Below are positions 52,297 through 59,988 of a stretch of DNA of 64,000 nt, piece by piece. A program made the position numbers and the translations under genes. The DNA is from Streptococcus sp. 29887 (GTDB lineage Bacteria > Bacillota > Bacilli > Lactobacillales > Streptococcaceae): positions 1,764,001 to 1,828,000 of the forward strand of contig NZ_CP118735.1 in assembly GCF_032595075.1 (NCBI RefSeq). Direction: 5' to 3'. The notes under the pieces were generated by a model. The model was not told where the DNA came from. It did not search any database and saw nothing but the letters and a program-made list of their open reading frames with translations. Position 1 is the first letter of the stretch; every line of letters begins with the position of its first letter.

Positions 52297-52624
52297 GTCT
52301 TCTCCCATCCAGACTATACTGTCGGTTGTGGAATTGCACCACATCAGCTTTCGCTCGCAGACTGTACGTATCTTTCTTTCTATTTTATGGCTTCGTTAAG
52401 TCTGCTTGACATACCTTAGTATAGTCTGCATCTCCTTGCCTAGCCCTAAAATGAAACAAAAACACTTTTTTTGAGTGTTGCTTAAGATTTTTCTATCAGT
52501 CTAGGCGACAAGGCGAAGGCATAACTGAAGTTAGGCAAGCCTGGTCAACGACGAATGAGAGAAAAAGAAAAGCAAGAATCAAAAAAATCACTGCCGGTCG
52601 GGAATTACACCCTGCCCTGAAGAC
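52297..52624 (-). ncRNA. FMN riboswitch (RFN element) with about 225 extra bases in the variable arm
   Basis: On the minus strand the first half reads GTCTTCAGGGCAGGGTG, AATTCCCGACCGGCAGTGA (52587-52624) and the second half AGTCTGCGAGCG, GATGTGGTGCAATTCCACAA, CCGACAGT and AGTCTGGATGGGAGAAGAC (52297-52363). GTCTTC and GAAGAC close stem P1. All core blocks are present, but the spacer between GGCAGTGA and AGTCTGCGAG, about 20 nt in the B. subtilis ribD leader, is about 225 nt here and includes a dispersed repeat (52498-52536). Confidence 0.9.
52490..52570 (-). repeat. Dispersed repeat inside the FMN riboswitch
   Basis: GTCTAGGCGACAAGGCGAAGG CATAACTGAA (plus strand) is a variant of the phrase at 46345-46375, followed here as there by a short purine-rich tail. 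Confidence 0.55.
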
Positions 52625-52630
52625 TATTTC

Positions 52631-52659
52631 ATGATACCAAAAAAGCCCTGCAAGTGCAA
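52631..52659 (-). promoter_or_regulatory. Promoter of the ribU riboswitch transcript
   Basis: On the minus strand TTGCAC (52654-52659), a 17-bp spacer and TATCAT (52631-52636), just before the aptamer. Confidence 0.6.
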
Positions 52660-52686
52660 GAGCTTAGTTCCAGTTAGTGATATTCT

Positions 52687-53229
52687 TTATTTTAGCTTAT
52701 CCTCTTCATAGGTATGTACCAAATCCAAGCCTGCAAAATCCTGCTGGCGAAGAGCTTCATAGACAATCATGCAAACTGTATTGGATACATTAAGACTACG
52801 GACATGCTCATCATTCATGGGAATACGAATAGCTTTTTCAGGATGAATTCGCATAAATTCTTCCGGTAATCCCTTATCTTCACGACCAAAGAGGAAAAAG
52901 TGGATACCGTCCTGATAACTTTCTTCCGAATAAATTTTGTCCGCAAATTTTGACACCAAATGAACTCGACCATGCTCACTTGCATAGTCCATAAATTCTG
53001 TCAGATTTTCATAGAAACGAACATCTAGCTTATCCCAGTAGTCCAATCCCGCACGCTTCATCTTGCGATCATCAATCGGAAAGCCCATTGGCTTGATGAT
53101 GTGGAGGGGGCTGTTGGTCGCAGCACAAGTTCGAGCGATATTCCCTGTATTCTGGGGAATTTGTGGCTCAAACAGAACAATGTGGTTTTTTGCGGTTTCT
53201 TCAGTGTACTGTAATTCTTCAATGTTCAT
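52687..53229 (-). CDS. trmL: tRNA (cytidine(34)/uridine(34)-2'-O)-methyltransferase TrmL
   Basis: 180 aa SPOUT methyltransferase. [20 protein letters not shown] is the family N-terminus; [13 protein letters not shown] and [22 protein letters not shown] form the trefoil-knot SAM site. TrmL methylates the wobble ribose of the tRNA(Leu) species that read UUA and UUG. GAGGAAATA precedes the ATG. Its leader of about 145 bases is unusually long and structured. Confidence 0.93.
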   Translation of the reverse strand: MNIEELQYTEETAKNHIVLFEPQIPQNTGNIARTCAATNSPLHIIKPMGFPIDDRKMKRAGLDYWDKLDVRFYENLTEFMDYASEHGRVHLVSKFADKIYSEESYQDGIHFFLFGREDKGLPEEFMRIHPEKAIRIPMNDEHVRSLNVSNTVCMIVYEALRQQDFAGLDLVHTYEEDKLK

Positions 53230-53374
53230 ACTTTATATTTCCTCAAACTAGGGCAGTGATTATTCGGACAAAAAAATAGCCACACTGCCCGGAGTCAAGC
53301 TCAGCAAACAGCATGGTGAATGATGATTCATTCACTTAACTCACAACAGGTTTGAGTTAAATCAATGAAATCGT
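53230..53374 (-). promoter_or_regulatory. Structured trmL leader with mutually exclusive stems (candidate attenuator)
   Basis: On the minus strand CCATGCTG (53309-53316) can pair over its full length with CAGTGTGG (53280-53287), and CTATTTTTTTG follows, as in a terminator. The overlapping GGGCAGTG (53283-53290) can instead pair with CACTGCCC (53251-53258), which would break that terminator. Two more hairpins lie upstream (TTAACTCA/TGAGTTAA and GAATGA/TCATTC). The stems exclude one another, as in known attenuators. Confidence 0.55.
53260..53331 (-). CDS. Candidate 23-aa leader peptide upstream of trmL
   Basis: The frame reads MNHHSPCCLLSLTPGSVAIF then LSE and stop. It spans the terminator stem; the tandem Cys codons TGC TGT lie in its 5' arm, and three of its four Leu codons are UUG. 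Shine-Dalgarno is weak (AGTGA). Not conserved-tested; it may be chance. Confidence 0.35.
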   Translation of the reverse strand: MNHHSPCCLLSLTPGSVAIFLSE

Positions 53375-53380
53375 GTTTCT

Positions 53381-53409
53381 ATTGTAGCTTAAAAAAGGCT
53401 GAAAATCAA
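53381..53409 (-). promoter_or_regulatory. trmL promoter
   Basis: On the minus strand TTGATT (53404-53409), a 17-bp spacer and TACAAT (53381-53386). The region from here to the next gene (53410-53665) shows no gene or clear repeat. Confidence 0.65.
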
Positions 53410-53665
53410 GTATTTTTGCCTTATTTTTTTCATAAAATGATATTTAAATGAGATAAAGAGCAGTAATGCTCATTTTTGAGTTGCAAAGCTGAGCAAAACG
53501 ATATACTATTCTATATTTCCTTTTTGGTTATCATCGGTACCAGCTGAATCAGTCAATATCGTCAATAATAATTAGTAGGTATATTTTACTATGCAATTAA
53601 ACAATCTGTCCAATCAGAACTTACGTTCAATTTTTCCAATTTCATTGTTTCCATACCTGTATTCA

Positions 53666-54457
53666 TTACTTCCCCAAACTTTCCTTATAACGCTTGGACT
53701 TTTTACCATACCAGTCTTCTACTGAATAACCAAATTCTTTTCGATACTTTTCTTGATCTGCATTAAGTACATTCAAGGCAAGCAAAGTGGACAATATCCC
53801 TCTAAAGGTAAGCGTAAATACAATAACAATGAGAGGTGGAAAAATCGGCATTGCTGCAAGCAAAACGCTAGCCAGTATATTTTGAAAGCCATCATGTATA
53901 AGACTGGATAACGCACTAATTCCCCATAATACTAAAAGAACAGTTGATAATTGCTTTGATGTAATGTGAGAAGAAATAGGTAGGCTTTGAACGGTTTTTG
54001 AAACATAATGCCAGAAAATATAGACTAACGAAGCTACAAACATCAACCAATTTAGCACTCTAACCAATAAGAACGGGACAAAAAATTGGATTCCATAAAA
54101 TATAGAATAATAAATGGGAATAACCATCATCAGTAGAATGATTTGATTTAGTAAGTAAGCTTTAATGATATTTCTATGCATCATTCTATAAGCAATACTA
54201 TACAAAAACCAAGAAAACACGAAAAGCCAACCCCAGAACACGTTAGGAAGACCTATAAGATACTCTAGACCAGTGACTGATACTGAGTTGAGCTCTCCAC
54301 TCAGACTAACAGATTTACCAAAAGTTGATACAAAGAAGCCACCAAATAGAAGAAAACCGATAAGAGCTGGAAAACCAAAAATTAAAACTAAAACATTCCA
54401 TTTCCTACTTAACTCTTGAGCATCTTCAATAATATTTTTATATTTGTCTTCCATCAT
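53666..54457 (-). CDS. Polytopic membrane protein of the accessory island, family unknown
   Basis: 263 aa. About seven hydrophobic segments, the first at 20-45 (VLVLIFGFPALIGFLLFGGF), and a short cytosolic C-terminus ending SVEDWYGKKSKRYKESLGK. A broken paralogue at 56903-57669 carries the same tail. It starts just after the tail of a truncated upstream frame (54460-54567). I do not recognise the family. By place it could be a membrane immunity or export partner of the decayed island genes. The start is placed at the first of two adjacent ATG codons. Confidence 0.6.
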   Translation of the reverse strand: MMEDKYKNIIEDAQELSRKWNVLVLIFGFPALIGFLLFGGFFVSTFGKSVSLSGELNSVSVTGLEYLIGLPNVFWGWLFVFSWFLYSIAYRMMHRNIIKAYLLNQIILLMMVIPIYYSIFYGIQFFVPFLLVRVLNWLMFVASLVYIFWHYVSKTVQSLPISSHITSKQLSTVLLVLWGISALSSLIHDGFQNILASVLLAAMPIFPPLIVIVFTLTFRGILSTLLALNVLNADQEKYRKEFGYSVEDWYGKKSKRYKESLGK

Positions 54458-54459
54458 TC

Positions 54460-54567
54460 TCACCCAAACCAAGACGAAACTGTCTTGGTTCCTCCCTCAA
54501 AGAAGTTAGAAATACTATCTCCTACTGAATTAATTGATTCTATGTTCGTACTTGCAGATTTTCCTAA
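54460..54567 (-). pseudogene. 3' remnant of an upstream gene truncated by the repeat
   Basis: A 35-codon frame ends LGKSASTNIESINSVGDSIS then NFFEGGTKTVSSWFG and TGA, three bases before the membrane-protein start. It has no start codon and stops at the repeat border at 54570. Gly/Ser/Phe-rich ends like NFFEGG..SSWFG are common in secreted toxin-like proteins of Gram-positives; that is a resemblance, not an assignment. Confidence 0.4.
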
Positions 54568-54569
54568 TT

Positions 54570-54866
54570 AGCCAATGAGGGAGTGGGAAAGAACTCGACC
54601 ATTCCTAGAAGAGTTCGTCAACAAGTCCTCATTTCCAGTTGTTGAGCTGAAACAGTCTATCCCTAGACTGTTTCACTCCCACCCCCGCACAGCTCCAACA
54701 GTCAGAGTAGTGACTGTTGGAGGTTGGAGATATAGCGAACAAAGTTCGCATCAGTCGTAGTGGTCAGATTTGGAGTGTAAAGCACGAACAAATCTGCCAA
54801 TCAACCACTGCGCTGAGATGTTGACACTAACTTTGAGAAGCGGTGCTAGCCTTTTTACCCAGCCTC
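54570..54866 (-). repeat. Dispersed modular repeat, copy 2 (inverted relative to copy 1)
   Basis: The minus strand carries the same series as 50812-51000 (GAGGCTG..AAAAAG, CATCTCAGCGCAGTGGTTGA TTGG, CAGATTTG..CAAATCTG, GTGCGGGGG, GAACTC..GAGTTC). It is about 110 bp longer through extra hairpin modules: GCGAAC/GTTCGC, CCAACAGTCA/TGACTGTTGG and GAAACAGTCTA/TAGACTGTTTC. Confidence 0.8.
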
Positions 54867-54938
54867 TTCAAATTTATAAACACTATCTGCAATACCTGCA
54901 GATACCTCAACCCAACGACTTTTCTCTTCTCTACTCAT
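54867..54938 (-). pseudogene. 5' fragment of the island's large gene (copy next to lipoprotein 1)
   Basis: ATG at 54938 overlaps the end of lipoprotein gene 1 by eight bases (ATGAGTAG) and reads MSREEKSRWVEVSAGIADSV YKF before the frame runs into the repeat. The N-terminus matches the fragment at 55873. The phrase SVYKF after a short polar start is seen in lipase-like alpha/beta hydrolases of streptococcal type VII loci, from memory. Only the first 23 codons or so remain. Confidence 0.5.
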
Positions 54939-55590
54939 CCTCCATATCCTCCATTACAAATTTGAAGACACGAATAATTTCAATATCAGCTTCGTCATAT
55001 AAGGAATACGTTAGTATATAGGAAAATGTTTTTTCATCATGCCTTGTTTTGCTTACTTCGATTTTAGCAACTGTTGGATCAGTTAATCCATAAGTTTCTA
55101 TTAGTTTCTTTGTGTAGTCCGAAGGAGTCTTCTCTTGGTAACTCATATCCTTCATATAAGTATTGGGATGGTCCAGTACCTTCACTAGCTCTAGATTATT
55201 AAAATAGTCTTCTGAAAAATGGAATTCTTCAAACATCAGTTTTCTATCGGATAACACTTCACTAGTCGTATTTATTTTCAATTCTCCCCCTATATAAGAC
55301 GTTGGATAGCCCTCCGTTTCAGAAACAGATAAATCATAACTCATTCCTTCAAACTGTCTATCTGAGTTGGCAGTCAAATCAGTCTGAAAGCCCTTGGCAT
55401 CCTCCATACCATATATAGTCAAACTGTCTTCAATCGAAAGAATATCAAAATTCTCTATAGATTGCTGGTCCAACACCTCGTACATCGGTGCCAACTCTGT
55501 TCTAATCTTTACTTCTTTACTACAACCTGTCAATCCCATTATCGTAACAACTCCTAAAATGCACATCATTAGTTTTTTTATTCGATTCAT
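54931..55590 (-). CDS. Lipoprotein 1 of the tandem pair, uncharacterised
   Basis: 219 aa. Signal peptide with lipobox LTGC (Cys23), so the mature protein is lipid-anchored outside the membrane. The rest is a mixed alpha/beta domain rich in Asp/Glu/Ser (IENFDILSIEDSLTIYGMED; SYIGGELKINTTSEVLSD). It is almost identical to lipoprotein 2 except for the last 40 residues (TYSLYDEADIEIIRVFKFVM here). The stop-start overlaps with large-gene fragments on both sides show that it belonged to an alternating gene array. An immunity role is inference. Confidence 0.75.
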   Translation of the reverse strand: MNRIKKLMMCILGVVTIMGLTGCSKEVKIRTELAPMYEVLDQQSIENFDILSIEDSLTIYGMEDAKGFQTDLTANSDRQFEGMSYDLSVSETEGYPTSYIGGELKINTTSEVLSDRKLMFEEFHFSEDYFNNLELVKVLDHPNTYMKDMSYQEKTPSDYTKKLIETYGLTDPTVAKIEVSKTRHDEKTFSYILTYSLYDEADIEIIRVFKFVMEDMEDE

Positions 55591-55873
55591 TACTCCGCCA
55601 CCTGCTTACTAATTTTTACTTTTTGATAGTCTTGGTCATGATATAAATACACTTCATCTACTTTCAAAGTCTCCTCACGACTTGTCATTTTATCTTGTAC
55701 AATACTTTGATCATATAGTCTTTGAGCAACGATTGCCGTCACCAGATTCTCTTTAATATACTTAATAGATAAATCTGTCTTGAGTAACGATGATTTTCGT
55801 GCACCAATTTATAAACACTGTCTGCAAGATCGGCAGATACCTCAACCCGACGATTAATATCAACCTTACTCAT
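55590..55873 (-). pseudogene. Internally deleted large gene between the two lipoprotein genes
   Basis: It keeps the first 22-24 codons (MSKVDINRRVEVSADLADSV YKL) and the last 70 or so (KTDLSIKYIKENLVTAIVAQ and KVDEVYLYHDQDYQKVKISK QVAE), joined out of frame: 284 bp is not a multiple of three. The ends overlap lipoprotein 2 (ATGAGTAA) and lipoprotein 1 (TAATG). The missing middle part, probably long, was lost by deletion. Confidence 0.65.
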
Positions 55874-56525
55874 CTGCTTTATCCTCCATAACAAAGGAGA
55901 AGAAACAATTTATCTTGACATCAGACCTATCATACAATGAATAGAATAATATATAGGAAAATGTTTTTTCATCATGCCTTCTTTTGCTTACTTCGATTTT
56001 AGCAACTGTTGGATCAGTTAATCCATAAGTTTCTATTAGTTTCTTTGTGTATTCCGAAGGAGTCTTCTCTTGGTAACTCATATCCTTCATATAAGTATTG
56101 GGATGGTCCAGTACCTTCACTAGCTCTAGATTATTAAAATAGTCTTCTGAAAAATGAAATTCTTCAAACATCAGTTTTCTATCGGATAACACTTCACTAG
56201 TCGTATTTATTTTCAATTCTCCCCCTATATAAGACGTTGGATAGCCCTCCGTTTCAGAAACAGATAAATCATAACTCATTCCTTCAAACTGTCTATCTGA
56301 GTTGACAGTCAAATCAGTCTGAAAGCCCTTGGCATCCTCCATACCATATATAGTCAAACTGTCTTCAATCGAAAGAATATCAAAATTCTCTATAGATTGC
56401 TGGTCCAACACCTCATACATCGGTGCCAACTCTGTTCTAATCTTTACTTCTTTACTACAACCTGTCAATCCCATTATCGTAACAACTCCTAAAATGCACA
56501 TCATTAGTTTTTTTATTCGATTCAT
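55866..56525 (-). CDS. Lipoprotein 2 of the tandem pair, uncharacterised
   Basis: 219 aa. Same signal peptide and lipobox as lipoprotein 1 and the same domain; differences include Val for Ala near residue 75, Glu for Asp in KTPSEYTKK and a different C-terminus (FYSLYDRSDVKINCFFSFVM). The clustering of changes at the C-terminal end, against a nearly unchanged rest, suggests recombination or selection on that end. Confidence 0.75.
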   Translation of the reverse strand: MNRIKKLMMCILGVVTIMGLTGCSKEVKIRTELAPMYEVLDQQSIENFDILSIEDSLTIYGMEDAKGFQTDLTVNSDRQFEGMSYDLSVSETEGYPTSYIGGELKINTTSEVLSDRKLMFEEFHFSEDYFNNLELVKVLDHPNTYMKDMSYQEKTPSEYTKKLIETYGLTDPTVAKIEVSKRRHDEKTFSYILFYSLYDRSDVKINCFFSFVMEDKADE

Positions 56526-56722
56526 TACTCCGCCACCTGCTTACTAATTTTTACTTTTTGATAGTCTTGGTCATGATATAGATACACTTCATCTACTTTC
56601 AAAGTCTCCTCACGACTTGTCATTTTATGTTGTACAATACTTTGATCATATAGTCTTTGAGCAACGATTGCCATTACCATTCCCTCCCCCTCTTCAAAAG
56701 AGGCGTTCCATACTGTTTTTTA
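56525..56722 (-). pseudogene. 3' fragment of the island's large gene (upstream of lipoprotein 2)
   Basis: The frame reads KTVWNASFEEGEGMVMAIVA QRLYDQS and ends like the internal copy (KVKISKQVAE, TAA overlapping the lipoprotein ATG as TAATG). It has no start codon of its own unless an internal ATG with GGGAGGG before it is used. The related WNASLEES phrase at 57690-57720 marks another broken junction. Confidence 0.5.
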
Positions 56723-56771
56723 ATGTTTACCCATCTTATCAGTTCATCATACTTGTCTATTATACCAAAAA

Positions 56772-56796
56772 TCCAGACAAGGTGATCTTGTCTGGG
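56772..56796 (-). terminator. Terminator downstream of the broken membrane-protein gene
   Basis: CCAGACAAG and CTTGTCTGG pair with a short loop and ATTTTT follows on the minus strand; a TATAAT (about 56758-56763) lies just beyond. Confidence 0.65.
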
Positions 56797-56902
56797 TTTA
56801 CAAGTTAATAACTTAAGCATCAAAAAAATTATGCAACTTGGGATTTTGAAATACATTGCTTAGCCATAAACCCAAAGTAAATTAAGACGATCTAAACAAA
56901 AC

Positions 56903-57669
56903 CTACTTTCCCAAACTTTCCTTATATCGCTTAGACTTTTTACCATACCAGTCTTCAATGCTATATCCTGAGAGAATACGATAGTCTTCCATATATTTAC
57001 TGATATAATAGCCTTTTATCTGACTTGCACCAAGTGCAATAACAAAATATAAACCAACCAATCCAATAATAGGAAACGAAAGAATGCTAACCGTTCTTAT
57101 TAAATCATTTCTATACAAATTTTCTCCGCCGGAAAAAAATATCCTATACAGAAAAACTGGAGTAAGAACGAGCCAACCAAATTTTCTAGAATGAGCAACA
57201 AAAAGCTCCACATATCTTTCTAGTGGGTTACTGAAATCTACATTACCATACAAACTATTGTACGAAGTCTTACTAAACCATTGATATCTCTCAAGAAGAG
57301 CAATCATGAAAACCACCGAATAGATGAATATTGACAAGAACTCACCAAGTATCATTGTAGAAAAAATAACTAGTAATATTTCTATTTGGCAATAGAATAG
57401 AAATGTAAGCAAAAACATATACTTATTAAAATAATAGTAAGACAAGACTTGTTTTTGATGGATTTTTTCAAGGAAATGAAATACAAAAATGTAACAAGTA
57501 GCCCTAGAAAGAAGGGAATACTTACTAATACCTCCGTACTTTTAAATAGAGTTAATATGATTTATGAATCAATATATCTACCTATAAATGTTATTAAATA
57601 CATGAAGAGATTAACAGTCAAAAATCCCAAGATTTTCTTTTCATAACTGTTTTTCTCAATGTCCTCCAT
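56903..57669 (-). pseudogene. Frameshifted paralogue of the island membrane protein
   Basis: The 3' part (180 codons open from 57445) ends in the same EDWYGKKSKRYKESLGK tail as the protein at 53666. Upstream, its expected N-terminal part is present in pieces in other frames: MEDIEKNSYEKKILGFF from 57669, then TVNLFMYLITFIGRYIDS, then STEVLVSIPFFLGLLVTFLY. Total length (about 767 bp) fits the intact paralogue (about 790 bp). At least two frameshifts and a stop disable it. Confidence 0.7.
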
Positions 57670-57755
57670 TGAAGTCTGAATGTACTGATCCGTTACCAAC
57701 CCCATACTCTCTTCTAAAGAGGCATTCCATGTTGGTTCTTTATGGGCAGGTTGCC

Positions 57756-57995
57756 CTACTTTTCACAATTTCTCTTTAAACTAAATTTCTCTGACACAGG
57801 GTCCAAGCCCCCATCTACAAAGGGATGACAGCGACCAATACGAGCCAGGCCCATCAAAAAGCCTTTGAGTCCATGTTTCTGCAAGGCTTCAATCATATAA
57901 GTAGAACAAGTCGGCTGATAGCGACAGGAAGGTGGAAAGAGGGGAGAAATATATTTCTGGTAAAACCTGACTAAGCCTATAAGGAGCTTGGTCAT
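57756..57995 (-). CDS. yidD: Membrane protein insertion efficiency factor YidD
   Basis: 79 aa. [34 protein letters not shown] is the strongly conserved YidD core with its two Cys, and [14 protein letters not shown] closes it. Peripheral membrane protein that helps YidC-mediated insertion. Its ATG overlaps the rluB stop by four bases. It is the last gene of the operon, and the accessory island begins right after its stop. Confidence 0.94.
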   Translation of the reverse strand: MTKLLIGLVRFYQKYISPLFPPSCRYQPTCSTYMIEALQKHGLKGFLMGLARIGRCHPFVDGGLDPVSEKFSLKRNCEK

Positions 57996-58726
57996 TTTTT
58001 CTTCACCGACTTAGTGACTGCTAAAGTATGCAGTTTACTGATGTCTTTCTTATTAAGCTTGCGGTATTCACCTGGACGCAAACCAGTCAGGTCCAAATTC
58101 CCAAAGCGGGTACGAGAAAGTTTGTCCACCTGCAGACCAACGGCTTCAAACATCTTCTTAACCTGATGATTACGCCCTTCGTGAATGGTCAACTCGACCA
58201 CAGAACGATTTTTAACAGGATCTACCTTGATAATTTCGTAAACGGCAGGCTTGGTTTTCTTACCATCAATGACAACACCACGGGTCAAGGGACGGAGTAC
58301 TTCCTTATTGGCAATACCCTTGACACGCGCCAAGTACACCTTATCAATCTCATTTCGAGGGTGAATCATCTCATCCGTAAAATCACCGTCATTGGTCAAA
58401 ATCAGGACACCTGAAGTATCCCAGTCCAATCGACCAACAGGATAAATCCGTTCTTTGACGGTCGGCAACAAGTCTACAACGGTCTTTCTTCCCTTGTCAT
58501 CTGACACACTAGAAATGACACCACTTGGTTTATTGAGGAGGTAGTAAACCTTCTCTTCATTGTAAATTGGCTGCCCTTCAACTTCTACAATATCTCCAGA
58601 CTTAATAGTCGTTGCCAATTCGCGAACAACTTGACCATTGACGGTAACACGACCTTGCTTAATCAATTCTTCTGCCTTACGACGACTGGCTACACCAGCG
58701 TGGGCAATGTATTTGTTAATTCTCAT
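57992..58726 (-). CDS. rluB: 23S rRNA pseudouridine synthase RluB-like
   Basis: 244 aa. N-terminal S4 domain ([20 protein letters not shown]), then the RsuA/RluB catalytic motif [18 protein letters not shown] with the nucleophile Asp, and [16 protein letters not shown] near the C-terminus. It makes a pseudouridine in 23S rRNA helix 89-type positions (2605 in E. coli numbering). The start overlaps scpB by 11 bases; the gene sits in the conserved scpA-scpB-rluB order. Confidence 0.94.
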   Translation of the reverse strand: MRINKYIAHAGVASRRKAEELIKQGRVTVNGQVVRELATTIKSGDIVEVEGQPIYNEEKVYYLLNKPSGVISSVSDDKGRKTVVDLLPTVKERIYPVGRLDWDTSGVLILTNDGDFTDEMIHPRNEIDKVYLARVKGIANKEVLRPLTRGVVIDGKKTKPAVYEIIKVDPVKNRSVVELTIHEGRNHQVKKMFEAVGLQVDKLSRTRFGNLDLTGLRPGEYRKLNKKDISKLHTLAVTKSVKKK

Positions 58727-59285
58727 TTTCTAACTCATTTCTTTCTAGGAATAGCTCGGTTTCTTGCTCCACCAAGTCAAGTTCTGATACATCAGGCAAT
58801 TCTTCTAGACTGTTAATCCCCATGTAATCCAGGAAATAATCCGTTGTGACATAAAGATTAGGCCTGCCAAGTACCTCTTTCTTCCCATTCTCACGAATGA
58901 GGTCAAAAGCCTGCAATTTACTGATGGCGCCGCTAGAATTAACTCCGCGAATATCATCGACTTCAATCCGTGTAATTGGTTGCTTGTAGGCTACGATTGA
59001 CAAGGTTTCTAAAAGGGCTCGTGACATGGTCTGATTGATTGGTGTTTTGGCATAGATACGCAGAAGGTCGGCATACTCTTTCTTCGTGACCAACTTGTAG
59101 CGGTTGGAAGATTCTAAGAGAGCGAGGCCTGATGCCTTGTCGGCCATGTATTTTTCACTGAGTTTTTCTAATTGCTGGCTGACAGCTGTGGGCTGCAATT
59201 CCAGCATCTCTGCCAAATTGCGTAAGCTCAAGCCATCCTCACCTGCTACAAAGAGCAGGACTTCGATTTCAGCTAAGCGATTCAT
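58716..59285 (-). CDS. scpB: Segregation and condensation protein B
   Basis: 189 aa. Two winged-helix domains: [20 protein letters not shown] at the start and [35 protein letters not shown], with the C-terminal [17 protein letters not shown]. ScpB dimers bind ScpA in the SMC condensin complex. AAGGAG lies five bases before the ATG at 59285. It overlaps scpA by 17 bases. Confidence 0.95.
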   Translation of the reverse strand: MNRLAEIEVLLFVAGEDGLSLRNLAEMLELQPTAVSQQLEKLSEKYMADKASGLALLESSNRYKLVTKKEYADLLRIYAKTPINQTMSRALLETLSIVAYKQPITRIEVDDIRGVNSSGAISKLQAFDLIRENGKKEVLGRPNLYVTTDYFLDYMGINSLEELPDVSELDLVEQETELFLERNELENEN

Positions 59286-59988
59286 GTTCACTCCTTACTA
59301 GATAAATGTCTCCAAAGGTTTCTGCCTGTTCCAGAACAATTTCATGAACCTTGACCAATTCCAAGGTTGCCAGAAAAATGGTAATGACCTCATTGATGTC
59401 CTGGCTCTCCTTAAAGAGCTGGCCCAGTTCAATCCGTGAACTCGTTTGAAAACGACTGCGGACAAAGTTCATCATGTCTTCGATTTTATACTCATCACGG
59501 GCAATGGTCGCATGGGACTGACGGAGACTGGCCTGTTTTTCAGCCATGACCTTAGAAAAGGCTAGGAAAATATCAATGACTGTCTTGTCTTTGGCTAGTT
59601 GAACATCTTCATAAATCAAGTCCAGCTTGGGTTTTGAAAAATAGTTGGCCCGTTCATAATGTTGCTCCCCTAATTTCTCACTGAGAAGTTTGAACTTGCG
59701 GTATTCTTCCAACTGGTCCAAGAGGTCCATTTCTGGGTCATCTTCAGGGTCTGTCTGTTCAACAACTTTTGGTAAGAGCCTTCGGCTTTTGATGACCATC
59801 AACTGACTGGCCATGACCATATACTCTCCTGCCACCTCCAAACGCATGGCCTGTAAGGTGGCAATGTAGGCTAGGTATTGCTCAATGACCTCTGTAATTG
59901 GAACCTCGTAAATATCTACTTGATACTTGGACACCAGGTGAAGCAAGAGATCCAGAGGTCCTTCAAAATCTTTTAATTTTATATCCAT
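59269..59988 (-). CDS. scpA: Segregation and condensation protein A (kleisin)
   Basis: 239 aa. [20 protein letters not shown] is the kleisin N-terminus that binds the SMC neck; [20 protein letters not shown] is the central helix, and the C-terminal winged helix ([20 protein letters not shown]) binds the SMC head. It bridges the Smc dimer with ScpB during chromosome segregation. Its ATG overlaps the stop of the XerD-like gene (TAATG). Confidence 0.96.
   Translation of the reverse strand: MDIKLKDFEGPLDLLLHLVSKYQVDIYEVPITEVIEQYLAYIATLQAMRLEVAGEYMVMASQLMVIKSRRLLPKVVEQTDPEDDPEMDLLDQLEEYRKFKLLSEKLGEQHYERANYFSKPKLDLIYEDVQLAKDKTVIDIFLAFSKVMAEKQASLRQSHATIARDEYKIEDMMNFVRSRFQTSSRIELGQLFKESQDINEVITIFLATLELVKVHEIVLEQAETFGDIYLVRSEHESLS

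Larger units (their letters stand above)
54871..56673 (-). repeat. Tandem duplication, period 935 bp
   Basis: The unit of about 868 bp at 54871-55738 recurs at 55806-56673 with the same 935-bp offset at both ends and only scattered differences, mostly in the last 100 bp of the lipoprotein gene. Each unit holds the 3' end of the large gene, the whole lipoprotein gene and the 5' end of the next large-gene copy. Confidence 0.9.
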
